From: Bifidobacterium sp. ESL0763
GTDB taxonomy: Bacteria > Actinomycetota > Actinomycetes > Actinomycetales > Bifidobacteriaceae
Assembly: GCF_029433395.1 (NCBI RefSeq)
Contig: NZ_JAQTHW010000001.1
Coordinates: 1 to 64,000, forward strand
Length of the DNA stretch: 64,000 bases
Reading direction: 5' to 3'
The notes under the pieces are model-generated. The model was not told the origin of the DNA, searched no databases, and worked only from the letters and a program-made list of their open reading frames with translations. How positions within the stretch are numbered: the stretch's first letter is position 1; each line of letters opens with the position of its first letter. The position numbers and the translations under genes are program-made. Of this stretch, positions 35,746 through 45,084 are shown one piece after another.

Positions 35746-37155
35746 ATGGCACGTCGATGGACACCGCAGCGCTTCATCAAGCTGAGGCGCATTCGCGTGA
35801 TGGTGACCGCCGCGGCGGTGATGCTCGCGAGCGTGGGGACGTTCGCGGTGACGACGCGCAAAAGCGTGGCGCTCACGGTCAACGGCGAGACGAAGACCGT
35901 GACCACCTATGCCAACAGCGTCCCGAGGCTGCTGCAGGAGCAGGGCGTCAAGGTCAAGACCCATGACTTCGTGCAGTCGGCGCAGGGCACGCAGAACCTC
36001 GTCAACCACGACGTCGTCACCGTGCGCAGCGCCTACCAGACCACCATCACCATCGACGGGCGACAGGTGCCCTTCTGGACGATCGCCACGAGCGCCGACC
36101 AGCTGCTCGGCTTCTTCAAGCAGAGCGACAAGAACGCCGCGAAGGTCACCGTCAACGTCACCAACGTCTACAACCAGCTCACCGGCGGGCTCGTGATCAA
36201 CAAGGCCGGCCCGGTCACCGTCATCGCCGACGGCAAGTCGTCGGTGGCGCCCAACGGCAAGCTCACCGCGGCCTCGATCCTGGACTCCAAGAGCATCACG
36301 CTCGGCAAGGAGGACCGGGTCAGCGTCGAGGACGACAACGGGCAGACGGTGCTGCGCGTGCAGCGCGTCACCCACGGCCAGCAGACGCGCAACGTGGCCA
36401 TTCCCTTCGCCACGCACAACGTGGTCGACCCCAAGCTGCAGCCGGGCCAGTCCGTGATCGAGCGGCAGGGGCAGAACGGCAACAAGCAGCAGATCTTCGA
36501 CGTGACCTACGTCGACGGCGTCGCGGAGAGCGAAACGCTCAAGTCCGAGAACATCACACAGGCGGCCGTCGACGAGGTCATCGCCACCGGGCCCACCGCC
36601 GGCTCGAACGGCGGCAGCAACCAGGGCAACGACTCCTCAAAGAACAAGGACAAGGGCAAGTCGGACGCCGACACCGGCAAGGCCGACGCGGATGCCAACA
36701 GCAGCGCGGGGCAGGCCACCTCCGGCGATGTGTCCGGCGGCGATTCGCCCAGCGCGCCGGGCAACGGCGGCGGCAGCGCCGCTCCGGATCCAGCGCCGAA
36801 CCCGACGCCGACAATTCCAACTCCTCCGGCCCAAGGTTCGTTATGGCACGCCACGCCCGCGCAAGCACAAGCTTACGCAGTTGGAGCCGCAGCTCAATAC
36901 GGTTGGACTGGTGCCGATTACGAAGCTCTGGTTTGGGTCTGGAACCATGAATCGGGCTGGAGTTGGTCAGCTGGCAATCCATCCTCAACTGCATATGGGA
37001 TTCCTCAAATCCTCTACTACTACTTGTACACAAGTAGGACGGATTGGCGCGACAACGCCCAAACCCAGGTAGATGCCGGACTGTACTACATCGCGGGCCG
37101 CTATGGCAGTCCGTCGAACGCCAAGGCGTTCTGGCTGAATAACAACTGGTACTAA
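35746..37155 (+). CDS. RpfB-like cell-wall hydrolase (DUF348 - G5 - transglycosylase-like domain)
   Basis: A 469-residue exported protein. N-terminal signal/anchor (about 14-36), three DUF348 ubiquitin-like repeats to about 200 (VNGETKTVTTYANSVPRLLQEQGV and similar), G5 domain about 205-280 (IPFATHNVVDPKLQPGQSVI), an Asn/Gly/Asp/Ala-rich linker about 285-365, then a lysozyme/transglycosylase-like domain with probable catalytic Glu near 401 in WNHESGW. It cleaves peptidoglycan and may act as a resuscitation-promoting factor. The codon usage of the last about 100 codons is distinctly less GC-rich than the rest, suggesting domain replacement. It precedes rsmA, as in many actinobacteria. Confidence 0.87.
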   Translation: MARRWTPQRFIKLRRIRVMVTAAAVMLASVGTFAVTTRKSVALTVNGETKTVTTYANSVPRLLQEQGVKVKTHDFVQSAQGTQNLVNHDVVTVRSAYQTTITIDGRQVPFWTIATSADQLLGFFKQSDKNAAKVTVNVTNVYNQLTGGLVINKAGPVTVIADGKSSVAPNGKLTAASILDSKSITLGKEDRVSVEDDNGQTVLRVQRVTHGQQTRNVAIPFATHNVVDPKLQPGQSVIERQGQNGNKQQIFDVTYVDGVAESETLKSENITQAAVDEVIATGPTAGSNGGSNQGNDSSKNKDKGKSDADTGKADADANSSAGQATSGDVSGGDSPSAPGNGGGSAAPDPAPNPTPTIPTPPAQGSLWHATPAQAQAYAVGAAAQYGWTGADYEALVWVWNHESGWSWSAGNPSSTAYGIPQILYYYLYTSRTDWRDNAQTQVDAGLYYIAGRYGSPSNAKAFWLNNNWY

Positions 37156-37245
37156 AGCGAACAAATTCCACTCACCAAAGTCTCGATTGCCGCGTCAACA
37201 TTCGCTGACGTGGCAATCGTCGTATTCGGCCGGTTTATAAGAAGA

Positions 37246-37325
37246 CGCACACACTAACTCGAGATGTAAAAATCGACCCTTGGAAAATCAAGGGTCTTTT
37301 TTTGATTCGCGGGTTAGTGTGTGCG
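37246..37325. repeat. 80-bp element with terminal inverted repeats, copy A, enclosing a terminator
   Basis: Ends CGCACACACTAAC (37246-37258) and GTTAGTGTGTGCG (37313-37325) are perfect 13-bp inverted repeats. Inside, GACCCTTG/CAAGGGTC with six-nt loop and seven T (37275-37303) is a plus-strand terminator for the RpfB-like gene. The same termini occur at 54151-54233 around a different interior. Confidence 0.8.
37275..37303 (+). terminator. Rho-independent terminator after RpfB-like gene
   Basis: 8-bp stem GACCCTTG/CAAGGGTC, 6-nt loop, then TTTTTTT. It separates the RpfB-like gene from rsmA, so the two are probably not a simple operon despite their conserved adjacency. Confidence 0.85.
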
Positions 37326-37339
37326 GGTATCTTGGAACC

Positions 37340-38317
37340 ATGAGCAAACGGACGGCAGACGAGACGCACGAAATCGCGAGAAGCGGCATCGACGGCGGAG
37401 CAACAGACACGAGCAGCCAGGCCGAGACCGGCCACCTGCTGGGCGCCGGCGACATCCGCCGCATCGCCGACGAGGCCGGCATCAGCCCGACCAAGAAATT
37501 CGGACAGAACTTCGTCATCGACCCCGGCACCGTGCGCCGCATCGTGCGCGAGGCGGACGCGGACGCCGGCACCACCGTGCTTGAGGTCGGCCCGGGGCTG
37601 GGCTCGCTGACCCTGGCGCTGCTGGAGACCGGCGCGAACGTGACCGCGGTCGAGATCGATCCGGCCCTGGCCGAGCGCCTGCCGCAGACCGTCGCGCAGT
37701 TCATGCCCGAGGCCGTCGGCCGGCTCACCGTCGTCCAGGCCGACGCCCTGAGCCTGAGCCCCGAGACGCTGCCGCAATTCGCGCCAGATCCGCACGGCGC
37801 CAACCCCTTCACGCTCGTCTCGAACCTGCCCTATAACGTGGCCACGCCCATCGTGCTCACCCTGCTCGAGCGGTTCCGCAACCTCAGCCATTTCCTCGTG
37901 ATGGTGCAGAAGGAGGTGGCCGACAGGCTCGTCGCCACACCGGGCACGAAGATCTACGGGGCGCCAAGCGTGAAGCTGGCGTGGTACGGCCGCGCCGAGC
38001 GCGCCGGGCTCGTGGGGCGAAACGTGTTCTGGCCGGCGCCGAACGTCGATTCCGCGCTGGTCTCGTTCACACGCGACCGGGACGCAGAAGGTGAGGAACC
38101 AGGCGAGAACGCCTCGGACGCCAATCGAGAGAAGGTGTTCGAGCTCATCGACGCCGCGTTCGGCCAGCGGCGCAAGACCCTGCACGCCGCCCTGAAGAAG
38201 CTGGTGCCGACCGAGGCCTTCCAGGCCGCCGGAATCGACCCGAAAAGACGCGGCGAGACGCTGACCATCGACGAATTCACGGCGCTGGCCAACGCGGCCG
38301 GCCAAGCCACCGCCTGA
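37340..38317 (+). CDS. rsmA: 16S rRNA (adenine1518/1519-N6)-dimethyltransferase
   Basis: 325 residues. KsgA-type SAM-dependent dimethylase acting on two adjacent adenines near the 3' end of 16S rRNA late in 30S assembly. Motifs: KKFGQNFVID, SAM loop LEVGPGLGSLTLAL, acidic VTAVEIDPALAERL, catalytic NLPYNVATP and FWPAPNVDSALV. The N-terminal about 35 residues are a non-conserved polar extension. ATG 37340 was chosen over an earlier in-frame start lying inside the repeat element. ispE, often next in actinobacteria, is absent here. Confidence 0.93.
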   Translation: MSKRTADETHEIARSGIDGGATDTSSQAETGHLLGAGDIRRIADEAGISPTKKFGQNFVIDPGTVRRIVREADADAGTTVLEVGPGLGSLTLALLETGANVTAVEIDPALAERLPQTVAQFMPEAVGRLTVVQADALSLSPETLPQFAPDPHGANPFTLVSNLPYNVATPIVLTLLERFRNLSHFLVMVQKEVADRLVATPGTKIYGAPSVKLAWYGRAERAGLVGRNVFWPAPNVDSALVSFTRDRDAEGEEPGENASDANREKVFELIDAAFGQRRKTLHAALKKLVPTEAFQAAGIDPKRRGETLTIDEFTALANAAGQATA

Positions 38318-38566
38318 GCGCGGACGCGGTCAGCCGATCGGAACAATCAAGCCGATCAGGCCGACTGAATGGCACCATCGGTAAGCCAAGCCGACACCGG
38401 GTTCGTCCGTCCGCCGAATCGACCGGCGACGCGACCGTCCAACCGGCCCGCGTCGCCGCCATCGCCGCGTCACGCTCTCAGGCTAAAGTTAGGGTCGTCG
38501 ATATTTCGCCAAGACCTTGCGCGCTGGGCGCCGATGGCAGGCACGAGTTGACGGGAATGTGAAGGT

Positions 38567-39196
38567 ATGCCGGAGTATATGGATGAACGCGAGGCCCGCA
38601 GACAGTATGTGCGCCATCGCCAGACCCGAGTGATCCTCACCACGATCGCGGCGATGGTGGTCGTGCTGATCATCGCGCTGCTGATGTTCTTCCACGTCTT
38701 CGGCATCGGCATCAAGAAGACCACCGCCGCGGAGCCGAACTTCGGAGCCACCTCGGTGTGCGCGCCGGTCGACCAGTCGGGCGCGCCAGCCAAGTACCCG
38801 CAGAACACCGAGGTCAAGATCCGCGTGCTCAACGGCACCAAGTTCGTCGGCTTCGCGAAGGCCGTGGGCGAGGCGCTGAGCAACCGCCATTTCACGGTGA
38901 CCAACGTGAGCAACTACACCAGCCAGAAAATCGAGCGCACGACCATCTATTACGGCGTCAACTCCATCGACGAGGCCTACACGCTCAATTCGAACTTCAA
39001 TGACGCGAAGATGGTGATGGACAACCGGCAGGACAAGCTCGTCGACGTCATCGTGGGCGCCACCTTCAACGACCTGAACGGCAAGAAGCACGTGCCGGCG
39101 CCGGGCACCAAGATCAAGAACATCCAAGGCTGCACCCCGCTCAAGAAGGTCAATACGGCGAAGCTGCCCCAGGCCATCGCGCACGACGCCGCGTGA
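38567..39196 (+). CDS. Membrane-anchored LytR C-terminal-domain protein
   Basis: 209 residues: short basic cytoplasmic tail, one membrane helix about 25-48 (LTTIAAMVVVLIIALLMFFHVF), then an extracytoplasmic LytR_C domain with VKIRVLNGTKFVGFAKAVGEALSNR and the later TTIYYG. LytR_C domains accompany or occur apart from LCP ligases that attach polymers to peptidoglycan. The catalytic LCP domain is missing, so it is likely an accessory or binding protein. GAAGG precedes ATG 38567. Two hairpins close the gene. Confidence 0.8.
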   Translation: MPEYMDEREARRQYVRHRQTRVILTTIAAMVVVLIIALLMFFHVFGIGIKKTTAAEPNFGATSVCAPVDQSGAPAKYPQNTEVKIRVLNGTKFVGFAKAVGEALSNRHFTVTNVSNYTSQKIERTTIYYGVNSIDEAYTLNSNFNDAKMVMDNRQDKLVDVIVGATFNDLNGKKHVPAPGTKIKNIQGCTPLKKVNTAKLPQAIAHDAA

Positions 39197-39198
39197 GG

Positions 39199-39222
39199 CG
39201 TACGCCTGAGCGCAGGCGTACG
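39199..39222 (+). other. Perfect 10-bp hairpin after LytR_C gene
   Basis: CGTACGCCTG/CAGGCGTACG with 4-nt loop directly after the stop codon and 16 nt before the terminator. It lacks a T-run and may stabilise the mRNA 3' end or act with the terminator. Confidence 0.6.
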
Positions 39223-39237
39223 AACAAAGAACGCAGA

Positions 39238-39272
39238 AAGCCGCCGAACTCCAATCGGGTTCGGCGGCTTTT
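39238..39272. terminator. Rho-independent terminator between convergent genes
   Basis: 12-bp stem AAGCCGCCGAAC/GTTCGGCGGCTT, 9-nt loop, followed by TTTT on the plus strand. It ends the LytR_C transcript and, with its A-run, could also act on the convergent CCA-transferase gene. Confidence 0.85.
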
Positions 39273-39353
39273 CCATACACTCCATATCTATTGCGCTGCC
39301 AACGGGGCCAGCTCGTCAGAAACGCAAGAGCCTTCGCCTAACGGAACGCGGCC

Positions 39354-40775
39354 TCAGGCGATGCCTTCCTCGGCGGCCCAGCGCTTGAGCTCGACCACGG
39401 CAGTCTCGTGGTCGGCGGGGCCGTGGTCGAGGCGGAAATCGAGCATGTGCTTGTAGGCGCGGCCGACGGCGGGGCCGGGGCGGACGCCGAGGATGTCGAT
39501 GATCTCGTTGCCGTTGAGGTCGGGGCGGATCGCGTCGAAGTCCTCCTTCTTCTTCAGCTCGCGCACGCGGTCCTCCATCTCGTCCATCGCCGAGGAGAAC
39601 ATCAGGGCCTTGCGCTTGTTCTGCGTGGTGGCGTCGGCGCGGGTCAGGCGGTTGAGGCGCTCGTAGAGCCGGCCGGAATCCTTGACATAACGGCGCACGG
39701 CGGAATCGGTCCAGGGCTCGTCGACGTAGCCGTGGAAGCGCAGGTGCAGGCTCACCAGCTCGCTGACGTCGTGGATGAGGTGGTGGTCGAAACGCAGCGC
39801 CTTCATCCGCTTGCGCACCATCTTCGCGCCGACCACGTCGTGGTGGTGGAAGCTGACCTTGCCGTGCGGCTCGAAGCGGCGGGTGGCGGGCTTGCCGATG
39901 TCGTGCAGCAGCGCGGCCAGGCGCAGGGTGAGGTCGGGTGCGGGCACGGGGCCGTCGGGGCCGGTCTCCAGCGCGATCGCGCGGTCGAGCACCATCAGCG
40001 TGTGCTCGTAGACGTCCTTGTGGCGGTGGTGCTCGTCGATCTCGAGCTTCAGCGCGGGGATCTCGGGCAGCACGATGTCGGCCAGGCCGGAGTCCACCAG
40101 CGCCTCGACGCCCTCGTGCGGACGCTCGGAAAGCAGCAGCTTGGTGATCTCGTCGCGGATGCGCTCGGCGGAGACGATGCGGATGCGCTCGACCATGTCG
40201 GTGATGGCCTCGGCGGTGTCCGGCTCGATGCGGAAGCCGAGCTGGGCGACGAAACGGACGGCGCGCATCATGCGCAGCGGGTCGTCCTCGAAGGATTGGC
40301 GCGGGTCGACGGGGGTGCGCAGGACGCCCTTGGCGATGTCGCCGGCGCCGCCGAACGGGTCGACGAACTCGAGGTCGGGCACGCGCAGGGCCATCGCGTT
40401 GACGGTGAAATCGCGCCGCGAGAGGTCGCCTTCCAGCGAGTCGCCATAGCTCACCTCGGGCTTGCGCGAGTCCGGATCGTATTGGTCGGAACGGTAGGTG
40501 GTCACCTCCACCTTCACCTCGGTGCCGTCGGGCCTGCGCCGCATCGCGCCGAGCGTGCCGAACTTGCGGCCCATATCCCAGAAGCCGTCGTGGCCGAAGC
40601 GCTTGAGGATCGGTTCGAACTGCTCGGGCCGCGCGGAGGTGCAGAAGTCGAGGTCGTGGCTGCTGCGATGCAGCAACAGGTCGCGCACCGGTCCGCCGAC
40701 CAGCGAGAGCTCATAGCCCCGCTCGGCGAACATCCGTCCCAGCTCGATGGCCTCGGGCCACACCTCAAACTCCAC
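39354..40775 (-). CDS. CCA tRNA nucleotidyltransferase
   Basis: 473 residues. It adds or repairs the 3' CCA of tRNAs (needed here since the tRNA-Thr gene does not encode CCA). Nucleotidyltransferase head: LVGGPVRDLLL, catalytic Asp41/Asp43 in HDLDF, RRDFTVNAMAL; then RNA-binding region DDPLRMMRAVRFVAQLGF, and an HD domain (RLAALLHDIGKPATR ... HHHDVVGAKM) as in other actinobacterial members. Start is GTG 40775 with GGAGG 7 nt upstream. Divergent from the NUDIX gene, the arrangement seen near oriC in many actinobacteria. Confidence 0.92.
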   Translation of the reverse strand: MEFEVWPEAIELGRMFAERGYELSLVGGPVRDLLLHRSSHDLDFCTSARPEQFEPILKRFGHDGFWDMGRKFGTLGAMRRRPDGTEVKVEVTTYRSDQYDPDSRKPEVSYGDSLEGDLSRRDFTVNAMALRVPDLEFVDPFGGAGDIAKGVLRTPVDPRQSFEDDPLRMMRAVRFVAQLGFRIEPDTAEAITDMVERIRIVSAERIRDEITKLLLSERPHEGVEALVDSGLADIVLPEIPALKLEIDEHHRHKDVYEHTLMVLDRAIALETGPDGPVPAPDLTLRLAALLHDIGKPATRRFEPHGKVSFHHHDVVGAKMVRKRMKALRFDHHLIHDVSELVSLHLRFHGYVDEPWTDSAVRRYVKDSGRLYERLNRLTRADATTQNKRKALMFSSAMDEMEDRVRELKKKEDFDAIRPDLNGNEIIDILGVRPGPAVGRAYKHMLDFRLDHGPADHETAVVELKRWAAEEGIA

Positions 40776-41092
40776 GACTTGCCTCCAACGTCCAAAATTT
40801 ACGCCATGACCAGCATACCGTCACCGTTGCCCCCATCGGCCGGGCGCCGGTTGCCGCTGGGCGGAAGCCGGAAACGGCCCTCCTTATTTTCTTATCGTCC
40901 CGCCCCTCCTGTCAGAAATCGGACAATCCTGCGAGAAAACGTATATTTTTACCGTCGAAAACATACGAAAACTAGCGGGATTGACCGATTACTGACCGGA
41001 AAACGGTGGCGAGGACCGGCAAATGCAATGAGAGTGCACCGAGATGATGGCCATTACTCTACCTGCACATCGGTCTGAGTAAGGTTGGAACC
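40776..41092. other. Divergent promoter region, no gene seen
   Basis: 317 bp between the CCA-transferase (-) and NUDIX (+) genes. The centre (40880-40975) is AT-rich and palindrome-like around CGTATATTTTT ... AAAACATACG (40938-40970). Promoters in both directions are expected. No RNA gene was recognised. Confidence 0.45.
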
Positions 41093-42475
41093 ATGATAAC
41101 GCCCGCAGACCTGGCCCGCTTGATGGCCAATGCCTCGGGCGACCATGCCCAAAACGGCGGCGACGGCGGGACGGGCGACACCGGCGAGCGCCTGAACGCC
41201 CCGGAACACCAGCGTTCCGGCACCAGCGAGGCAACGGATACCACGGACGCGGCAAACGAACCGTCTCCTACCGCATCGATGGCAACAAGCGCGACGAACG
41301 CGACCTCTACTACAGGTGCAGCCGCACCGCCGGATGTCCCCCACCGTTTCACTCCGAACGACCTCGCCAAGGCGGCGAACGAAGCGGCGGAGGATGCCGG
41401 CAAGACGGCGACGGTCACGGCGCACGCCGGGATTGCTTCGGTGGCGTCCGCCATCAACGCGGTTCACCAGGCAGCACACGCAACGGCTATGAGCAATGCC
41501 CGCAACACCGAAGGTTCCGCCAATACCAGTGGCGCAGATGCCATGGATGATTCCGGCAACAACGGTGACGGCCACGATATCGGAGCATCTGACGACGCCC
41601 GAGATGCCAACGATACCAACGACATCAACGACCCAACCGGTCAGGCGGATGCGGCCCGAACGGAGGATACGCACGGGCGGGGCAGCGCGGACGGCGCGAC
41701 AGTGGCACCCGGAAACGCGGCAGACGCGGCAACGGAAAACGGTCACCGGCCCGTCACGCCGGCGGTCATCCGTCAGATGATGGCGACGACCAAGACCACA
41801 AATGTTTATGACTCCGGCGAGCCGATGAAACAGCGGCAAGGCAACGGCACCCGCGATGCCACTGAATACACCAGCATCGCCCACGTCGCGCGTTTCACTC
41901 GCGTCGAACACATCGGACGAGTCGAGCGCGGCCGGCATTTCATCAAACCCGACGGCGGCCCGACACCCAAGATGATGCCCCTGCACCGCCACGGCAACCG
42001 CCCCACGAAATTCGCGACGCTGCAGATGCAGGAGTTCCCGGTCGTGCGCGAGTATTCCGCCGGCGGACTAATCTTCGACGAACACCAGCGCGTCGCCATC
42101 ATCGCGCGCCACTCGCGCAGCGGCCATATCGAATGGTGCCTGCCGAAGGGCCATATCGAAAAGGGCGAGACCCCGGAGCAGACCGCGGTGCGCGAGGTGC
42201 ACGAGGAGACCGGCATCCTGGGCGAGGTGATCGACTCCATCGCCACCATCGACTACTGGTTCACGGGCACCGAGGAGCGCATCCACAAGCTGGTGCACCA
42301 CTTCGCGCTGCGCCAGATCGGCGGCGAGCTGAGCGTGGAGGGCGACCCCGACCACGAGGCCGAGGACGCCGATTGGGTAGACTTTAAGGACTTGAACAGC
42401 GTGCTGAGCTATCCTAATGAACGCAAGATCGCATGGCTCTACTCGAAGAAACTGAACAGGCAGGCAAAAGGTTGA
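41093..42475 (+). CDS. NUDIX hydrolase with long disordered N-terminal extension
   Basis: 460 residues. The C-terminal NUDIX domain (about 318-458) has the full box GHIEKGETPEQTAVREVHEE (about 352-375 including TG), preceded by YSAGGLIFDE and WCLPKG. It hydrolyses a nucleoside-diphosphate derivative, the mycobacterial counterpart at this locus being a MutT-type protein. The first about 300 residues are low-complexity, rich in Ala/Thr/Asn/Asp/Gly with several ND and DTND runs, and have no recognisable fold. The next gene begins at overlapping codons, so translational coupling is likely. ATG 41093 follows AAGG. Confidence 0.85.
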   Translation: MITPADLARLMANASGDHAQNGGDGGTGDTGERLNAPEHQRSGTSEATDTTDAANEPSPTASMATSATNATSTTGAAAPPDVPHRFTPNDLAKAANEAAEDAGKTATVTAHAGIASVASAINAVHQAAHATAMSNARNTEGSANTSGADAMDDSGNNGDGHDIGASDDARDANDTNDINDPTGQADAARTEDTHGRGSADGATVAPGNAADAATENGHRPVTPAVIRQMMATTKTTNVYDSGEPMKQRQGNGTRDATEYTSIAHVARFTRVEHIGRVERGRHFIKPDGGPTPKMMPLHRHGNRPTKFATLQMQEFPVVREYSAGGLIFDEHQRVAIIARHSRSGHIEWCLPKGHIEKGETPEQTAVREVHEETGILGEVIDSIATIDYWFTGTEERIHKLVHHFALRQIGGELSVEGDPDHEAEDADWVDFKDLNSVLSYPNERKIAWLYSKKLNRQAKG

Positions 42476-45084
42476 CGTCACACTCCCACCCTTGCGCGTC
42501 CGGCGGCCCCGGCGCGCACCCGCGGCCGCGCACACCGTTTCGCCGTCTGAAGGCCTTTGCGACCGGCGCGGTGACGCTGCTGTGCGCCTTCGGCACGCTT
42601 CTGGCTCCGGCGGCGGCGAATGCGATGCCCGAACCCGCGCCAGTCACGCAGGGCACCAACGTGCGGCACAACGAGGCGCAGGCCCCCGCGGCCACCATCT
42701 CCATCACCGAGGAGACCAGCGTGGTGACGGCCGGCTCCGGCTACCATCTCAAGGCCGAGGTGCGCAATACCAGCGGCAAGGCCCTGGCGGCGGGCGCGCT
42801 CGACGTGGCCACCAACAGCTTCTATACTTTCGTCTCGCGCACCGATATCCAGCAGTGGGCCGACGGGGACTCGCGCATCACGGTGCCCAACGAGATCGGG
42901 CGGACGAACGTGCCGGCCCTGGCCAAGGGCGCCTCCACCACCGTCTCCATCGACGTCAACGCCGACAATCCCGCGCTCGCCCAGATGGTGAGCTGGGGGC
43001 CGAAGCCCGTGCGCGTGAGCTATGGGCCCGCGGACGCCCCGCAGTCGGGCAGGGGCGGCGACGCGATGGACGAGAACTACGCCACCACGCATACCTTCTT
43101 CACCCGTTCGACGGACGGGCTCAACACCGCCGACACCCCGGCCATGAACATCACCATCGCGATGCCGCTGACCAGCGACGCCTGGCACGTCGACGACTCG
43201 GCCCTGAAATCGCTGATGCGCACCGGCCAGATCAGCGAGAAGGCCGACGGCGGGACCGGTAGCGCGGATGTGGCCGATAATCAGGCCACCCTCAACGCGC
43301 TGCTCAAGGCCGGCGACGCGAAGTCCGACAAATCCGGGAAAACCGACAAATCGCAGGCGGCCAACGACAAAACCGGCAAGGCCGACAAGCTGGGGCACTC
43401 GCTCAGCCAGCTGATCGCCAAGCATCCACAGCTGCAGGTGGTCACCGATCCGACCTACGCACAGACGCTGGCGATGCCCCCGAAGTCCAGCGGCATCATG
43501 CAGCCCGGCGCCTTCGACATCAACGCCTACACCGCGATCGGCGACGCCGGCGCCTACGAGAAGGCGGGGCTGGGCGCGCAATCCTGGAGCGAGGCCACGG
43601 CGGTCGCGCAATACCGCAGCGCCCTCAACGACAAGAACGCCAAGCCAACGAGCTATGCCTGGCAGGCCGACGGCAACTCCACGCTGGAATCGCTGGCCAA
43701 CGCCAAGCGGCAGGGCTATGGCACCGTCATCGACGCCACCGGGTCGACGGGATCCGGCGCCGGCCTCGACGACACGACCCACACCGGCAAGTTCGACGTG
43801 CCCACCGACGCCGGCGACGTCACCGTGCTGAGCGCGCAGAGCGAGCTGAGCCGGCTGGCGCAGGGCAAGGCGACCGACAGGGCCGCGGACGGCGAACGCA
43901 GCACGGCGGGCAGGCTCGCCAGGTTCATGGCCCAGAGCGCGTTCTACCAGATGGAACGGCCGTACGCCTCGCGCGACCTGCTGGTCTGCCTCTCACAGGA
44001 TTCCACGGATTCGCTCGGCGAGATCGACGACACCGACGGCCTGATGCGCGCCGTCGAGCAGGCCCCGTGGCTCTCGCTCAAGGACCTCGGCACGCTTTCC
44101 GGCAGCGAGGCACGTCTCGGCGGCGCGGGCGCGGCCCGGGCATTGGCGGGCTCGACCGGACTGCACGCCCAGGCGCTGGCGAAGACCAAGGCCACCCTGG
44201 CCTCGTTGGCCGCCTCGCGCAACGACATCGCCAGGTTCGGCAGCTCCGTGCTCACCACGCCGGCGACCGCTTCGACGGATGACGGCGCGAAGGCCTCCGG
44301 TGACGGCAATGACGGCAGCGGCAATGGCAAGGCCAGCGATACAACCGGCAAGACGGCCAAAAACAACAAAACCGATAACGATACCGGCAACAGCAAAACC
44401 GAAACCGGCAAAACCGAAACCACCGACGCTGGCAACAAAGCCAACTCAAATAGCAAGGCCGGCGGCAACGCCACCCCCGGCAGCGATTCCGGCGACGCCC
44501 AGTCCCTCGCCCGCCAGGACGCCGACGCCACCGCGCGGCATTCGAAGGACGGCTGCACCTGGTTCAACGCGATCATGAACCTGCACGACGCCATCGCCCT
44601 GCACGCCCTCTCCTCCGACGACGCCACGGCCCAGCGCATGGACGCGAGCGCCCGGAGCCTCGCCTCCCAGCTGCTCGACGGCGTCTCGCTGACCCCCTCC
44701 GAATCCATCACCGTGGTGAGCGAATCGGCGCAGATGCCGGTGACCGTGAGCAACAGCCACCCCTACCCGGTGAAGGTGCGGATCTCCTCGATCACCAATT
44801 CCATGGAGGTCGCCACCTCGCGCTTCGCCACCGTGGAGGTGCCGGCCCGCAGCGAGACCCAGACCACCTTCCATGTGCGCGTCTCCACCTCGGGCAGCGC
44901 CACCGCGCACCTGCAGCTGCTCGACCGAAACGGCGACGCGTTCTCCGCCCCGCAATCCACCCGCATCACCGGCACCCTGCGCCTGAGCGACATGAGCGGC
45001 ATCGTCTTCGTGGTCATCGCGCTCCTGCTCGGCGTATTCGGCCTGTGGCGCCAATTCCATCGCGTAAAGGATCCCGACGAATGA
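42472..45084 (+). CDS. DUF6049 family exported membrane protein (MurJ operon)
   Basis: 870 residues from TTG 42472, overlapping the NUDIX stop (TTGA). An in-frame ATG 42433 inside the NUDIX gene is the alternative. N-terminal signal (FATGAVTLLCAFGTLLAPAAANA), a large extracytoplasmic region with beta-rich start (TISITEETSVVTAGSGYHLKAEVRNTS) and a Ser/Asn/Lys-rich low-complexity stretch around 600-680, a C-terminal Ig-like part, one membrane helix (MSGIVFVVIALLLGVFGLW) and a short basic tail. Position matches the mycobacterial gene between MutT4 and MviN. The role is unknown, probably cell-wall related. Its stop overlaps the murJ start (ATGA). Confidence 0.8.
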   Translation: MTSHSHPCASGGPGAHPRPRTPFRRLKAFATGAVTLLCAFGTLLAPAAANAMPEPAPVTQGTNVRHNEAQAPAATISITEETSVVTAGSGYHLKAEVRNTSGKALAAGALDVATNSFYTFVSRTDIQQWADGDSRITVPNEIGRTNVPALAKGASTTVSIDVNADNPALAQMVSWGPKPVRVSYGPADAPQSGRGGDAMDENYATTHTFFTRSTDGLNTADTPAMNITIAMPLTSDAWHVDDSALKSLMRTGQISEKADGGTGSADVADNQATLNALLKAGDAKSDKSGKTDKSQAANDKTGKADKLGHSLSQLIAKHPQLQVVTDPTYAQTLAMPPKSSGIMQPGAFDINAYTAIGDAGAYEKAGLGAQSWSEATAVAQYRSALNDKNAKPTSYAWQADGNSTLESLANAKRQGYGTVIDATGSTGSGAGLDDTTHTGKFDVPTDAGDVTVLSAQSELSRLAQGKATDRAADGERSTAGRLARFMAQSAFYQMERPYASRDLLVCLSQDSTDSLGEIDDTDGLMRAVEQAPWLSLKDLGTLSGSEARLGGAGAARALAGSTGLHAQALAKTKATLASLAASRNDIARFGSSVLTTPATASTDDGAKASGDGNDGSGNGKASDTTGKTAKNNKTDNDTGNSKTETGKTETTDAGNKANSNSKAGGNATPGSDSGDAQSLARQDADATARHSKDGCTWFNAIMNLHDAIALHALSSDDATAQRMDASARSLASQLLDGVSLTPSESITVVSESAQMPVTVSNSHPYPVKVRISSITNSMEVATSRFATVEVPARSETQTTFHVRVSTSGSATAHLQLLDRNGDAFSAPQSTRITGTLRLSDMSGIVFVVIALLLGVFGLWRQFHRVKDPDE

